The position numbers and the translations under genes are program-made. Shown here piece by piece: positions 1-11,706 of a stretch of 64,000 nt of DNA. This DNA comes from Granulicella rosea. Lineage in GTDB: Bacteria; Acidobacteriota; Terriglobia; Terriglobales; Acidobacteriaceae. The notes below the pieces were generated by a model. It had not been told where the DNA came from, searched no databases, and saw only the letters and a list, made by a program, of their open reading frames with translations. Each line of letters begins with the position of its first letter. Within the stretch, counting starts at the first letter, position 1. Location of the stretch: assembly GCF_900188085.1 (NCBI RefSeq), contig NZ_FZOU01000002.1, positions 620,001 to 684,000 of the forward strand, read 5' to 3'.

Positions 1-1857
1 CCCGCCCACGGCGTCGACGACTTCCAGACCGGCAAGCGCTACGACCTGCCCGAGCTGCAGTACATCAGCCACTCCGGCCACCAGATGAACACCGGCGGCC
101 AGCCGTACGAGGGCCTCGCCCTCTTCGACTCCAACCCCGTCATCACCGAGCTCCTCCGCGAGTCCGGCGCGCTGCTCTCCGCCACCAAGTTCGAGCACTC
201 CTACCCGCACTGCTGGCGCTGCCACAACCCCGTCGTCGTCCGCGCCACCGAGCAGTGGTTTATCGGCATGGAGACCCCCATGCCCGGCGAAGAAGGCGAG
301 CCGCCCACCACCTTCCGCCAGCGCTCCCTCGACGCCATCAAGCAGGTCGTCTGGGATCCCGCCTGGGGCGAGGAACGCATCTCGAACATGATCGCCACCC
401 GCCCCGACTGGTGCATCTCCCGCCAGCGTATCTGGGGCGTCCCCATCGCGGTCTTCCTCTGCGACCGCTGCGCGCACCCGCTGAACGACGAAAAGATCAA
501 CGCCAGCATCGTCGAACTCTTCAAGAAAGAGTCCGCCGACGCCTGGTACAAGCACGAGCCAGCCGACCTGCTTCCTGCCGGCACGACCTGCAGCGCCTGC
601 GGCAACCACAGCTTCCGCAAGGAGATGGACATCCTCGATGTCTGGTTCGAGTCCGGCTCGAGCTGGCACGCCGTGCTCGACCAGGAGGAAGAGCTTGACT
701 TCCCCGCGGACCTCTACACCGAGGGCGGCGACCAGCACCGCGGCTGGTTCCACTCCTCCCTGCTCACCTCGGTAGCCCTGCGCGGCATCGCTCCTTATAA
801 GAAGGTAGCGACCTCCGGCTGGACGCTCGACGAACAGGGCCGCGCCTTCTCGAAGTCACTCGGCAACGGCGTCGACCCGGTCGACATCGCCAAGCGCCTC
901 GGCGCCGAGATCGTCCGCCTCTGGGTCGCCTCGGTCGACTTCCGCGAGGACGTCGCGGCGAGCGAAAACCTCCTCCAGCGGGTAGGCGACAACTATCGCA
1001 AGCTGCGCAACACCTTCCGCTTCCTGCTCGGCAACATCCACGACTTCGATCCCGCAACCAACGCGGTAAAGTTCGCCGAGATGGAGCCGCTCGACCAGTA
1101 CATCCTCGCGCGCACCGCCGAACTCGACGCCAAGATCCGCAAGGCCTACGACGAGTTCGAGTTCCACCGCGCCTACCACGCCCTCAACGAATTCGTAAAC
1201 ACCGACCTTTCAGCACTTTACCTCGACGTCCTGAAAGACCGGCTTTACACCTTCGCACCGAACCACAAGGCCCGCCGCAGCGCCCAGACCGCTCTCTGGC
1301 GCATCGCCGAAGCCCTGACCCGCCTCGTCGCACCCATCCTCAGCTTCACGGCGGACGAGGTCTGGTCGTATCTGCCCAAGGCCGAAGGCCGCGAGGCGTC
1401 GGTTCACACCGCACTCTTCCCCGATCTCGCCGAGATCGTCCCCGGCAACGAATCCACCGTCCTTGCCGACTGGCAGCAGCTTCTTGGCTTGCGCTCGGTT
1501 GTTCTTTCCACGCTCGAAACACTTCGCGCTGAGAAGGTGATCGGCAAGTCACTTGAGGCTGAGGTTGTAATCAGACTCTCGAGTGAATTCCAACCGGCAT
1601 TGTCTGCAATCCTCAGGAAATACAGCTCAGCACTTCCAGAGTTGTTCAACGTATCCGCTGTTGAAGTCAGCTTGGTAGAGGCCGAAGGTCATTCCTCTGA
1701 TCCGATCATCGACGCTGCGGCATCCGAGCAGCCGAAGTGCGAACGCTGCTGGCGCTATGTAGCAGACGTTGCCGGCAATGTGAGCTACCCCACCGTCTGC
1801 CTGCGCTGCGCAGAAGCCCTCGAAGCCATCGCCTTCCCACCCTACGCCTCCGCATAA
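1..1857 (+). CDS. ileS: Isoleucyl-tRNA synthetase, C-terminal part (5' truncated by window edge)
   Basis: Class I aminoacyl-tRNA synthetase that charges tRNA-Ile in the cytoplasm. The reading frame is open from base 1, so the N-terminal half with the HIGH motif lies outside the window. Visible are a GWFHSSL segment, a KMSKS-loop variant [12 protein letters not shown] near 840-875, the anticodon-binding helical domain, and a C-terminal zinc finger (CERCWRY ... CLRC, 1738-1815). The zinc finger is typical of bacterial IleS. It lies upstream of lspA, a common ileS-lspA pairing. The identification is secure; the true start cannot be given. Confidence 0.96.
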   Translation, partial: PAHGVDDFQTGKRYDLPELQYISHSGHQMNTGGQPYEGLALFDSNPVITELLRESGALLSATKFEHSYPHCWRCHNPVVVRATEQWFIGMETPMPGEEGEPPTTFRQRSLDAIKQVVWDPAWGEERISNMIATRPDWCISRQRIWGVPIAVFLCDRCAHPLNDEKINASIVELFKKESADAWYKHEPADLLPAGTTCSACGNHSFRKEMDILDVWFESGSSWHAVLDQEEELDFPADLYTEGGDQHRGWFHSSLLTSVALRGIAPYKKVATSGWTLDEQGRAFSKSLGNGVDPVDIAKRLGAEIVRLWVASVDFREDVAASENLLQRVGDNYRKLRNTFRFLLGNIHDFDPATNAVKFAEMEPLDQYILARTAELDAKIRKAYDEFEFHRAYHALNEFVNTDLSALYLDVLKDRLYTFAPNHKARRSAQTALWRIAEALTRLVAPILSFTADEVWSYLPKAEGREASVHTALFPDLAEIVPGNESTVLADWQQLLGLRSVVLSTLETLRAEKVIGKSLEAEVVIRLSSEFQPALSAILRKYSSALPELFNVSAVEVSLVEAEGHSSDPIIDAAASEQPKCERCWRYVADVAGNVSYPTVCLRCAEALEAIAFPPYASA

Positions 1858-1973
1858 GAGCGAAGGGTGGAGGCCTTACGCGGCCAGCTTGCAAGCTTTA
1901 AGCTGACGGCTCTCGAAGAAGCCTTCCATCCCCGCGCCCAGACCGTCCAAGCAATAGGAGAGTCAGCCCGAAG

Positions 1974-2483
1974 ATGTCCGAAATCGAAGTCAAATCCCGC
2001 GACGCCCGCCTTCCCCTGCTCGGGGTCGCCGCCGTCGTCATCCTGCTCGACCGCCTCAGCAAGCTCTGGATCGTGAAGCACATCCCGACCGGTCACAACA
2101 TCAAGATCATCGACAAGGTCTTTCTCCTGTCGCACGTGTTGAACACCGGCGCGGCGTTCTCGCTCTTCGCGGATTCGCTCTCGCCCGTCGTCGTTCGCAA
2201 CGTACTGATCGGCTTCTCCGTCATCGCCGTCATTGTCGTCCTCGGCATGATCTGGAACGTCGGCAAGTCGTGGTCCATCACCGCCGTATCGCTCGCCCTC
2301 ATCCTCGGCGGCGCCATCGGTAACCTCTACGACCGTGTCCGCTTCTCCTACGTGGTCGACTTCCTCGAGGTGCACATCTACCACTACCATTGGCCGGACT
2401 TCAACATCGCGGACTCGGCCATCGTCGTCGGCGCCTGCCTGCTGCTGCTCGAAATCTTCCGCGCCCAGCCCGCGCAGGAGTAG
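1974..2483 (+). CDS. lspA: Lipoprotein signal peptidase (signal peptidase II)
   Basis: Integral inner-membrane aspartyl protease that removes signal peptides from diacylglyceryl-modified prolipoproteins; Lgt, the preceding enzyme in the pathway, is encoded nearby on the other strand (10133-11035). The 169 residues show four hydrophobic segments. The family motifs are present: NTGAAFS (about residue 57), GNLYDR with the first catalytic Asp (about residue 122) and FNIADSAI with the second (about residue 145). Length is normal for LspA. The ATG at 1974 follows a 116-bp gap after ileS, and the N-terminus has the usual short cytoplasmic tail. Confidence 0.95.
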   Translation: MSEIEVKSRDARLPLLGVAAVVILLDRLSKLWIVKHIPTGHNIKIIDKVFLLSHVLNTGAAFSLFADSLSPVVVRNVLIGFSVIAVIVVLGMIWNVGKSWSITAVSLALILGGAIGNLYDRVRFSYVVDFLEVHIYHYHWPDFNIADSAIVVGACLLLLEIFRAQPAQE

Positions 2484-2486
2484 CCG

Positions 2487-2666
2487 ATGGCGAACCTGCA
2501 GATCCCCGAAGAACTCCTCGCCGCCCTCGAAAAAGAGGCGCGCGAAGGCGGTTACGACAGCGTGCAGCAGTACCTCGCGCGCCTGGTTCGCCAGGATCAG
2601 AAGCGTCGCGCCAAGGAAGAGCTGGAGCTGCTCTTCAGCCGTCACGAACACAACGAGCCGCAGTAA
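2487..2666 (+). CDS. Small ribbon-helix-helix antitoxin-like protein (59 aa)
   Basis: A 59-codon ORF starts 3 nt after the lspA stop and ends before uvrA. The product begins [10 protein letters not shown], followed by [20 protein letters not shown] and a charged C-terminal helix ending in HEHNEPQ. The pattern (short beta strand, a GY-S-V-QQYL helix pair, basic/acidic tail) matches ParD/CopG-type antitoxins and RHH DNA-binding proteins. No toxin gene follows, so it is solitary here. It could be a free-standing regulator or the surviving half of a toxin-antitoxin pair. Codon use matches the neighbours. Confidence 0.7.
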   Translation: MANLQIPEELLAALEKEAREGGYDSVQQYLARLVRQDQKRRAKEELELLFSRHEHNEPQ

Positions 2667-2724
2667 ATTCACTCCGTTCAACAGCGCGATTCGCAATCCA
2701 CGCCCATCTGTCCGACAATAGAGT

Positions 2725-5771
<3,047 letters not shown>

Positions 5772-5772
<1 letters not shown>

Positions 5773-7178
5773 TGTCGATGAACCCAGTCTCGAGCTCCTA
5801 TCCCCTTCGCCCCGCCCAGGCAGCCTGTCATCCTGAGCGAAGCGAAGGACCTGCCTCTATATTTCGGAGCTGCGCGGCCTTGCTTTTCGCGTTCACCCTC
5901 GCCGTTCCGCACCTTCCGGCCCAGGACTTCGACGCCAACCGCACCCACACCGTCGCCCCAAGCCCGGCCAGAGCCGAAGCCAACGCCGCGCTCGAAGCTC
6001 GCGACTATCCTCTTGCGCTGAAGCTGCTCAAGAAGCTGGCGGCGGAAGACCCTAAAGACGCGCACGTTCTCTACGACCTGGCCTACACCCAGGACGCGCT
6101 CGACCAAAACTCCGAAGCCGAGGCCAGCTATCGCGCCGCCATCGCCGACGACGGCAACTATATCGACCCGCGTGTAGGTCTCGGCCTGCTACTCGCCCGC
6201 GTCGGCCGCACGGCGGAAGCCCGCACCGAGCTGCTCGCCGCAACCGCGCAGCCGAATCCGAAGGCGGAGGATGCGCCGCTCCGCGCGCATGCCTTCCGCG
6301 CCCTGGCCCGCCTCGACCAGACCGCGCGCAACTTCGAAGCATCTCGCTCCGAGCTGCTCGCCGCTCTGAAGCTCTCGCCGGAGACCCCTGACGACATGGC
6401 CATGGCCGCCGACCTCGCCGTCCAGGCCGACGACCTGCCCGAGGCCGAAGAGGCCTATCGCCGTCTGCTGCAGCAGAGTCCCGGCGACCCAGCCGCCACC
6501 GCCGCGCTCGGGCATATTCTGCTGCTCGAAAAGAAGCCCAGGGAGGCCGAGCCGCTCCTGACCGCCGCGCTCGACCAGCATCCCGGCGACCCGACGCTGA
6601 CCGCCCAGCTTGCCAGCATCTATACCTCCGAGGAGCGCATCGGCGAGGCCATCCCCATGGTCGAGCGCATCCACGCCGCGCGCCCCACCGACCAGAACAT
6701 CGCCCGCCTGCTCGGCCATCTCTACGCCGAGAACGGCGACTGGGCCAAGGCCGAGCCGCTCTTTGCCGCGCTCATCACCCTCACCCCGCAGGATCCCGCC
6801 CTGCTCGACGACCGCGCCGATGCCCTCATCCATCTGCGCCGCTACGCCGAGGCCGAGGATCTGCTCAAGCGCGCCGTCGCGAACCCCAGGGCGTTCACGA
6901 CGCCTGGCGACCTGGGATCGGCCGCCGGCCATCTCGCCTTCGCCGCCTCCGAGAACGGCGATCCACAAACCTGCTTGCAGGCCATCGAGCTGCGTGCTAA
7001 AGTTCTTCCAACTTCCCCGGCCACACTATGGTTGACTGCTATTTCGCACGATAAGTTACATCAGGTAAAGCAGGCGAAGGATTCGTATCAACAGTTCCTG
7101 GCAATCGCTGACGGTAAGTTCCCCGATCAGGAGTTTCAGGCGCGCCACCGGCTTGTGGCTCTTGAGCACATGAAATAA
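5772..7178 (+). CDS. Secreted TPR-repeat protein
   Basis: A 468-aa protein made mostly of tetratricopeptide repeats from about residue 65 to the C-terminus (repeated A-x-Y/L-A-x-x-L-x-P helices such as YPLALKLLKKLAAEDPKDA). TPRs serve as protein-protein scaffolds. The start codon overlaps the uvrA stop. The N-terminus is unusual: a hydrophobic signal-like segment (ALLFAFTLAVPHLPAQ, residues 36-51) is preceded by about 30 residues that include HPERSEGP, encoded by a dispersed palindromic repeat. A downstream TTG at 5880 would give a shorter, more normal signal region but is unproven. Function is unknown. Confidence 0.85.
5826..5858 (+). repeat. REP-like palindromic repeat copy inside a coding region
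   Basis: TGTCATCCTGAGCGAAGCGA followed by AGGACCTGCCTCT. It matches the other copies in this window (TTGTCATyC ... GGAtCTGCTT) and here encodes the HPERSEGP peptide near the N-terminus of the TPR protein. Confidence 0.75.
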
Positions 7179-7210
7179 GTACGCCCTTTCCTGCTGCCTG
7201 AGGTGCGTTC

Positions 7211-7678
7211 ATGAATCTTCGTGTCCTGCCGCACGCCGTGCTTGTCCCTCTCTGCGTCCTCGTTCTCTGCCTTCCCTGCCGCGCCGCCAGCTCGGCCGAC
7301 TCGACGCTCGACGAGACCGCTCTCGCGCAGCTCGAAGCCCGCGCCCAGCAGGCCAACCCACGCGAACAGTGCTTCCTCTACACCGAGCTCGTACAGCAGA
7401 TGACCGCCATCGCCGGCAAACAACTGCTCGCAGGCGACTCCGACCGGGCAAGCGCGACGCTCAAGCGCGTGGAACGCTACGCCAATCTCATCCACATGAG
7501 CCTGGCCCGCGACACGCGGCGCCTGAAAGAGGCGGAGATGGGGATGCACACCGCCAGTCGCCGCCTTGGCGAGTTTCTTCACCTCGTCTCACCCGAGGAC
7601 AAGGTTGTGCTCGAGGCCACGCTCAAGCAACTCGACAAGGTCAACGAAGAGCTGCTGACGCAGGTCTTCGCCCACTGA
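7211..7678 (+). CDS. Small secreted helical protein, unknown function
   Basis: 155 aa. Residues 1-25 are a classical Sec signal peptide (LVPLCVLVLCLPCRAASS). The mature part is charged and predicted helical, with no Cys pair or catalytic motif that I recognise; one Cys lies in REQCFLYTELV. It sits 32 nt after the TPR gene and 2 nt before the next secreted protein, so the three probably form an operon. The arrangement suggests an envelope protein group, but no family name can be assigned. Confidence 0.75.
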   Translation: MNLRVLPHAVLVPLCVLVLCLPCRAASSADSTLDETALAQLEARAQQANPREQCFLYTELVQQMTAIAGKQLLAGDSDRASATLKRVERYANLIHMSLARDTRRLKEAEMGMHTASRRLGEFLHLVSPEDKVVLEATLKQLDKVNEELLTQVFAH

Positions 7679-7680
7679 CC

Positions 7681-8220
7681 ATGCGCCTGTGCGTCCTTCT
7701 TCTGCTGCTGACGCTCACCCCGGCGCTCCACGCCCAGGGCCACGAAAACGCCCTGAGCGACGCCGAGGTCGAGATCCTGCGGGACACCGCTCCACTCCCG
7801 GCGGACCGCGTGCAGGCCTTCATCCGCTTCATCGACGATAGAACGAAGACGATCCAGACCCTCGCCAACGGTCCGCGCAAACCCGGCTGCGAAGAGGACA
7901 TCCACGATCTGATGGAGCAGGTCGCCAGCATCGCCGACGATCTCGACGACAACCTCGACGACTACGGCCCGCGCCATCGCGACCTGCGCCGGGTGCTGCC
8001 GAAGCTCGTCGCCGCGACCGAACGCTGGAGCAGCACCCTGCGCACGCCCGCCGATCACGAGGCCTACAACGTCCAGCGCAAGCTAGCGCTCGAAGCCGTC
8101 CGCGACATCCACGACGAGGCCGTCCGGCTGGTCGAGGAGCAGAAGACCTGGTTCCACGACCACCCGCCCGGCAAGGAAGACAAGGACTCCACAAGCGGCC
8201 ATGCTAACCTCGAAAAATAG
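7681..8220 (+). CDS. Small secreted protein, unknown function
   Basis: 179 aa from ATG 7681, chosen because it opens with a signal peptide (RLCVLLLLLTLTPALHAQ, residues 2-19) 2 nt after the previous stop; the frame is open further upstream but overlaps the preceding gene. The mature chain is rich in Asp/Glu/Arg and helical (DDLDDNLDDYGPRHRDLRR). It ends TAGTG, overlapping the next start. Like its upstream neighbour it is probably periplasmic and cotranscribed with the TPR gene. I recognise no domain. Confidence 0.75.
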   Translation: MRLCVLLLLLTLTPALHAQGHENALSDAEVEILRDTAPLPADRVQAFIRFIDDRTKTIQTLANGPRKPGCEEDIHDLMEQVASIADDLDDNLDDYGPRHRDLRRVLPKLVAATERWSSTLRTPADHEAYNVQRKLALEAVRDIHDEAVRLVEEQKTWFHDHPPGKEDKDSTSGHANLEK

Positions 8221-8999
8221 TGTCCGCCGAGATCATCCAACTCCACCTCCAGGCGCCGCACCCGCCTGAAGCCAAGGCGAAGCCCAAAGCCAAGCCAAGG
8301 GTGAAGAGTCTGGCGCCGGCCCCGCTCGTCAAGATCTTCGAGGAGCAGTACCGCGAGCTGCGTCCGCGTGCGCCCATGCCGCCCTTCGACGTGCGATTCC
8401 GCCGCTTCACTTCGCTGAACACGACCATCCGGCTGCGCGAGGGCCAGCTCAAGGTCCGGCTGTCGGACCTGCTTGAGGCAGCGCCTAGCTCGGTGCACGA
8501 GGCCATCGCCCACATCCTGATCGCGAAGCTCTACAAGAAACCCATCGCCGCCAGCCAGTCCGACCGCTACCGCCGCTACGTCTCGTCCGAGGCCGTCACC
8601 CGGCAAGCCCAGCAGATTCGCCAGGACCGCGGTCGTAAGATCCTGCGCTCGCCCAAGGGCCACTACTACGATCTCGAAGAGGTCTTCGAGACGATCAATC
8701 AACGCTTCTTCCACGGCCTGCTCGGCCGCCCGACGCTGACGTGGTCCGCCCACGCCGCCCGCCGCATGCTCGGCCACTACGACGCCGCGCACAACACCAT
8801 CGTCGTCAGCCGCGTCTTCGACCGGGCCGACACGCCGCGCTGCGCCATCGAATACCTGCTCTACCACGAGATGCTGCACCTCAAGCACCCCGTTCGGGTC
8901 AAAGCCGGCCGCCGCTGCGTGCATTCGCGCGAATTTCAGGCCGAGGAACGGCTCTTCCCGGAGCTGGATGAGGCGAAGGAATACCTGAAACGGCTGTAA
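8220..8999 (+). CDS. SprT-like zinc metalloprotease domain protein
   Basis: 259 aa, GTG start overlapping the previous stop. The C-terminal half carries the zincin signature YHEMLHLKHP (HExxH near residue 220), preceded by TWSAHAARRMLGHYD and followed by HSREFQAEERLFPEL, the layout of SprT/YgjP-type proteases. The N-terminal ~30 residues are a Lys/Pro/Ala linker (KAKPKAKPRVK). No signal peptide is visible, so it is probably cytosolic, unlike the secreted proteins before it. The substrate is unknown; SprT relatives cleave DNA-bound proteins, but this is only analogy. Confidence 0.8.
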   Translation: MSAEIIQLHLQAPHPPEAKAKPKAKPRVKSLAPAPLVKIFEEQYRELRPRAPMPPFDVRFRRFTSLNTTIRLREGQLKVRLSDLLEAAPSSVHEAIAHILIAKLYKKPIAASQSDRYRRYVSSEAVTRQAQQIRQDRGRKILRSPKGHYYDLEEVFETINQRFFHGLLGRPTLTWSAHAARRMLGHYDAAHNTIVVSRVFDRADTPRCAIEYLLYHEMLHLKHPVRVKAGRRCVHSREFQAEERLFPELDEAKEYLKRL

Positions 9000-9012
9000 A
9001 CCCTTTCTTTTC

Positions 9013-9039
9013 GTCATTCACGAAGGGAATCCGCTTCGG
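9013..9039 (+). repeat. REP-like repeat copy between convergent genes
   Basis: GTCATTCACGAAGGGAATCC then GCTTCGG. It shares the GTCATTC ... GGGAATCyGCTT core with the copies at 20275-20425 and lies in the 48-bp gap between two convergent stops. Confidence 0.6.
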
Positions 9040-9047
9040 TTCTTGTC

Positions 9048-10070
9048 CTACCGCACAGCCTCCGGATTCCACCCATCCGTTCCCGCCAGCCACGCCTTCA
9101 CCGTCAGCTTCGCCGCATCGCTCGCCGATAGCTGGTGCGAACCCGCAATCCTCTTCCCAATATCTCCGGCGTTCCCATGCGAGCCGAACTCCGCGTAGCT
9201 GCTCGTCTTCAGCTTGCCGTCCCACTCCGACCAGCCCGCCGGGTTCAGATTCGCCACGAAGTTCGTGTTTAAGAAGTAGGTGGTCGCGTAGGCGCGCCAC
9301 GGCCGCCCGAGCAGCGTATTGTCCGCTCCAGCCGCCGCCGTTACCGTGCAGTTCAGGAAAAGATAGCCCGAATCCTCCGCCGGATAAACGCGGCTTTGCG
9401 CAGTAATGGTCGTCACGGCATGCGGCATGGAGTGCAGCTCGCAGCGATCGAAGACCGCCTTCGCATCGCCGAAGATGTAGTCGACATGGCCCTCGATGTA
9501 GCAATCGGCGAAGTACTGGCGGCTAGCCCGGCACGGCGCCCCCGCCATAACCTCGTCGGCTGAGTGGCACTTCTTACTATTTGCATACAGGGTGTCCTGA
9601 AAGCCGAGAAGACGGACGTGCCGGAACACATCCCGGTCGCCGCTGACCAGCAGCGCCACTGCCTGCGAGCCCTCATGCTCGGATGCGTGCGTTCGCTCCC
9701 AGGCGTTTTCGAAGGTCAGGTTCTCGGCTCGAAAATCGTCGCCCGTCACGGTCACGCTGGCCGATTTGGTCGTTCCACCGGCGGTCTTCGCGGAGTCGTC
9801 CCAGCTCAAAACCACATCTTCCGGCTTCGACCCAAGACCAATTATTTCAACATGATTCGCCAAAACATGAAGCTTCTGCTTGTAGATTCCCGGCTTGATC
9901 TGAATCGTGAGGCCGCTATCGGGCGCGGAATCAATCGCCGCCTGAACCTCCTTGAAGTCGCCCGTGCCGTCAGCGGCTACCGTCACGATCTTGTGGCTGG
10001 CAGCCCACCCCGGAAGAGCCAATCCCATGAACAAGGCAGCAACAGACAGACGGTTCCAAAGCAAACGCAT
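9048..10070 (-). CDS. Pectinesterase (carbohydrate esterase family 8)
   Basis: Secreted enzyme that demethylates pectin homogalacturonan; it points to plant-polymer degradation. The 340-aa product starts at ATG 10070, 5 nt after a GGAGG ribosome-binding site, and opens with a signal peptide (LSVAALFMGLALPGWA). The right-handed beta-helix motifs of CE8 are visible in order: GSQAVAL, GFQDTLY with a catalytic Asp, YIEGHVDYIFG with the second catalytic Asp, and LGRPW with the Arg. An in-frame ATG further upstream (10136) would prepend 22 residues before the signal peptide and is rejected. Confidence 0.93.
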   Translation of the reverse strand: MRLLWNRLSVAALFMGLALPGWAASHKIVTVAADGTGDFKEVQAAIDSAPDSGLTIQIKPGIYKQKLHVLANHVEIIGLGSKPEDVVLSWDDSAKTAGGTTKSASVTVTGDDFRAENLTFENAWERTHASEHEGSQAVALLVSGDRDVFRHVRLLGFQDTLYANSKKCHSADEVMAGAPCRASRQYFADCYIEGHVDYIFGDAKAVFDRCELHSMPHAVTTITAQSRVYPAEDSGYLFLNCTVTAAAGADNTLLGRPWRAYATTYFLNTNFVANLNPAGWSEWDGKLKTSSYAEFGSHGNAGDIGKRIAGSHQLSASDAAKLTVKAWLAGTDGWNPEAVR

Positions 10071-10132
10071 AGGACCTCCAGTGGTCGGACCATTATGCAT
10101 GCCCCTGCACACCACCGTAAAGCCCCCACCGG

Positions 10133-11035
10133 TCAAATGGCGGGCAAAACCTCACTCGCCTCTTCCGGCACGACCGGCATCGCCGCAGGCCCGCCTACCG
10201 GCTCATTGCCACGCACCACCAGCATCAGGATCAAACCGAAGACCACGCTGCCCAGCGCCGCCGTCTGAGCGTTGCTCATGCCCCAGTAAAGACGCGGATT
10301 GATCCGAATGAACTCGACCAGAAACCGGCCGATGCCGCTGACGCAGAGATAAAACCCGGTCAGCCAGCCCAGCGGACGCGCCTTTCCGGCCAGCTTCCAC
10401 AGAATCCACGCCAGTGCGACAGCGAACAGAAACTCGTAGAGCGGCGTTGGCAACACCAGCGCATTCGCGGGATTCGGCGGCACCAGCGCGCGATGGTAGA
10501 CGTCCGGCCCGTTCGCCATGTGGACGCCCCACGCCGAGGTCGTGTTCCTGCCGTAGTCGCCGTCGCCCGAGGTCAGGCAGCCGATGCGGCCGACGCCATA
10601 CCCCACCGCGGCCGAAACCGTCGCCAGGTCGAGCATCCGAATGCCGGCCTTCAACCCGCGCATTCCGTTCGGCTTCGCGTCCATCCCCTGATATATCAGC
10701 ATCAGAATGCCGGCCACCATGCCGCCAAACCAGGCGAATCCAGCCTGAAACCAGTGCAGAAAGCCAAACAGAACATCCGCCGGATGCTTCATTCCCGGCT
10801 TGAAGATGAGCTTCATCGCCGCCGAAAGCTCCGCGGGATCCTGCAGTTCGTGCCACAGCTTCGCGCCGATCACGCCCGCGATGACGACGAAGGCCACCAC
10901 ATTCAACGCGTCGGCGACCACGCCCGAGCGAACAAAATTCCTGTGCAGTACGACAGCTCCGGCGACGGCCGCCAGCCAGAGGAGCAGACCGAAGGTTCCA
11001 AGATGCAACGAACCGATGTTGATATACGGGTACAT
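10133..11035 (-). CDS. lgt: Prolipoprotein diacylglyceryl transferase family protein (divergent Lgt)
   Basis: Polytopic inner-membrane enzyme family that adds diacylglyceryl to prolipoprotein cysteines before LspA cleavage. The 300-aa product starts at ATG 11035 (MYPYINIG, a normal Lgt N-terminus), 7 nt after a TATACT hexamer. About seven membrane segments, the GRIG motif (residues 149-152) and C-terminal GRFLVEFIR are present. Two positions normally conserved differ: the His of the HGG motif is Phe103 (WFGG), and the Asn after GRxG is Cys153 (GRIGC). It may be a paralogue with altered activity. ATG 11101 would add 22 polar residues and is less likely. Confidence 0.78.
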   Translation of the reverse strand: MYPYINIGSLHLGTFGLLLWLAAVAGAVVLHRNFVRSGVVADALNVVAFVVIAGVIGAKLWHELQDPAELSAAMKLIFKPGMKHPADVLFGFLHWFQAGFAWFGGMVAGILMLIYQGMDAKPNGMRGLKAGIRMLDLATVSAAVGYGVGRIGCLTSGDGDYGRNTTSAWGVHMANGPDVYHRALVPPNPANALVLPTPLYEFLFAVALAWILWKLAGKARPLGWLTGFYLCVSGIGRFLVEFIRINPRLYWGMSNAQTAALGSVVFGLILMLVVRGNEPVGGPAAMPVVPEEASEVLPAI

Positions 11036-11042
11036 TCCTCCG

Positions 11043-11048
11043 AGTATA
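11043..11048 (-). promoter_or_regulatory. -10-like hexamer TATACT, 7 nt before lgt start
   Basis: Reading the minus strand, TATACT is followed by CGGAGGA and ATG. The spacing implies a transcript with almost no leader. Confidence 0.5.
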
Positions 11049-11063
11049 TCGCCACTTTCCCAC

Positions 11064-11081
11064 CGAGACGCCGGCGTCTCG
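11064..11081. promoter_or_regulatory. 18-bp perfect palindrome between lgt and hpt
   Basis: CGAGACGCCGGCGTCTCG is a perfect dyad in the 84-bp divergent intergenic region, upstream of the -10-like hexamers of both lgt and hpt. It could be an operator for an unidentified dimeric regulator. Confidence 0.5.
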
Positions 11082-11107
11082 CGCTTCCCCCCAGCGGCCA
11101 AACACGA

Positions 11108-11113
11108 TAATCT
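11108..11113 (+). promoter_or_regulatory. -10-like hexamer TAATCT, 6 nt before hpt start
   Basis: GATAATCTTTATCGATG: TAATCT, six bases, then ATG, with no Shine-Dalgarno sequence. Fits a leaderless transcript. Confidence 0.5.
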
Positions 11114-11119
11114 TTATCG

Positions 11120-11698
11120 ATGGCAACCTCGAAGCCCGCTCCGGTCCAGCTCAACTTTCCGCCCTCCTCCAGCATGGAAGTCCTCTTCTCGAAGGAGGAG
11201 ATCGCCGGTCGCGTGAAGGCGCTGGGCAAGCAGATCTCCGAGGACTACGCAGGCCAGTCCATCGTGCTGATCGGCGTGCTCAAGGGCGCAGCTATCTTCC
11301 TGTCGGATCTCGCGCGCGCCATCTCGGTCGACAACACCTTCGACTTCGTCGCCGTCTCCAGCTACGGTCGCGCGCGCGTCTCGTCCGGCGCCGTCAAGCT
11401 CATCAAGGACATCGACAACCCGATCGAAGGCAAGCACGTCATCATCGTCGAGGACATCCTCGACACCGGCCTGACGCTCAGCTATCTCCGCGGCCTGATG
11501 CTGCAGCACATGCCCGCCTCGTTGAAGATCGCCACCTGCCTCGACAAGCCCGAGCGCCGCCTGGTCCCGATCGAAGCCGACTACATCGCCTTCCAGATTC
11601 CCAACCAGTTCGTCATCGGCTACGGTATGGACTACGCCGAAAAGTACCGCAACGTCGAAGACATCCGCCTCTTCCCCGAGGAAGCCGTCGGCCACTAG
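11120..11698 (+). CDS. hpt: Hypoxanthine phosphoribosyltransferase
   Basis: Purine-salvage enzyme converting hypoxanthine/guanine and PRPP to IMP/GMP in the cytosol. The 192-aa protein has the type I PRPP-binding loop VIIVEDILDTGLTL (about residues 111-124), the upstream LIGVLKGA and FDFVAVSSYG segments, and the C-terminal FVIGYGMDYAEKYRN typical of bacterial Hpt. A short Pro-rich N-terminal extension of about 18 residues precedes the domain. It is monocistronic by spacing and divergent from lgt. Confidence 0.95.
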   Translation: MATSKPAPVQLNFPPSSSMEVLFSKEEIAGRVKALGKQISEDYAGQSIVLIGVLKGAAIFLSDLARAISVDNTFDFVAVSSYGRARVSSGAVKLIKDIDNPIEGKHVIIVEDILDTGLTLSYLRGLMLQHMPASLKIATCLDKPERRLVPIEADYIAFQIPNQFVIGYGMDYAEKYRNVEDIRLFPEEAVGH

Positions 11699-11706
11699 CG
11701 CGGACT

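Noticed and set aside
1858-1973. Small ORF or RNA between ileS and lspA
   Set aside because: The open frame there reads through into lspA in another frame; only short AAGCTT-type repeats are seen and no stable structure.
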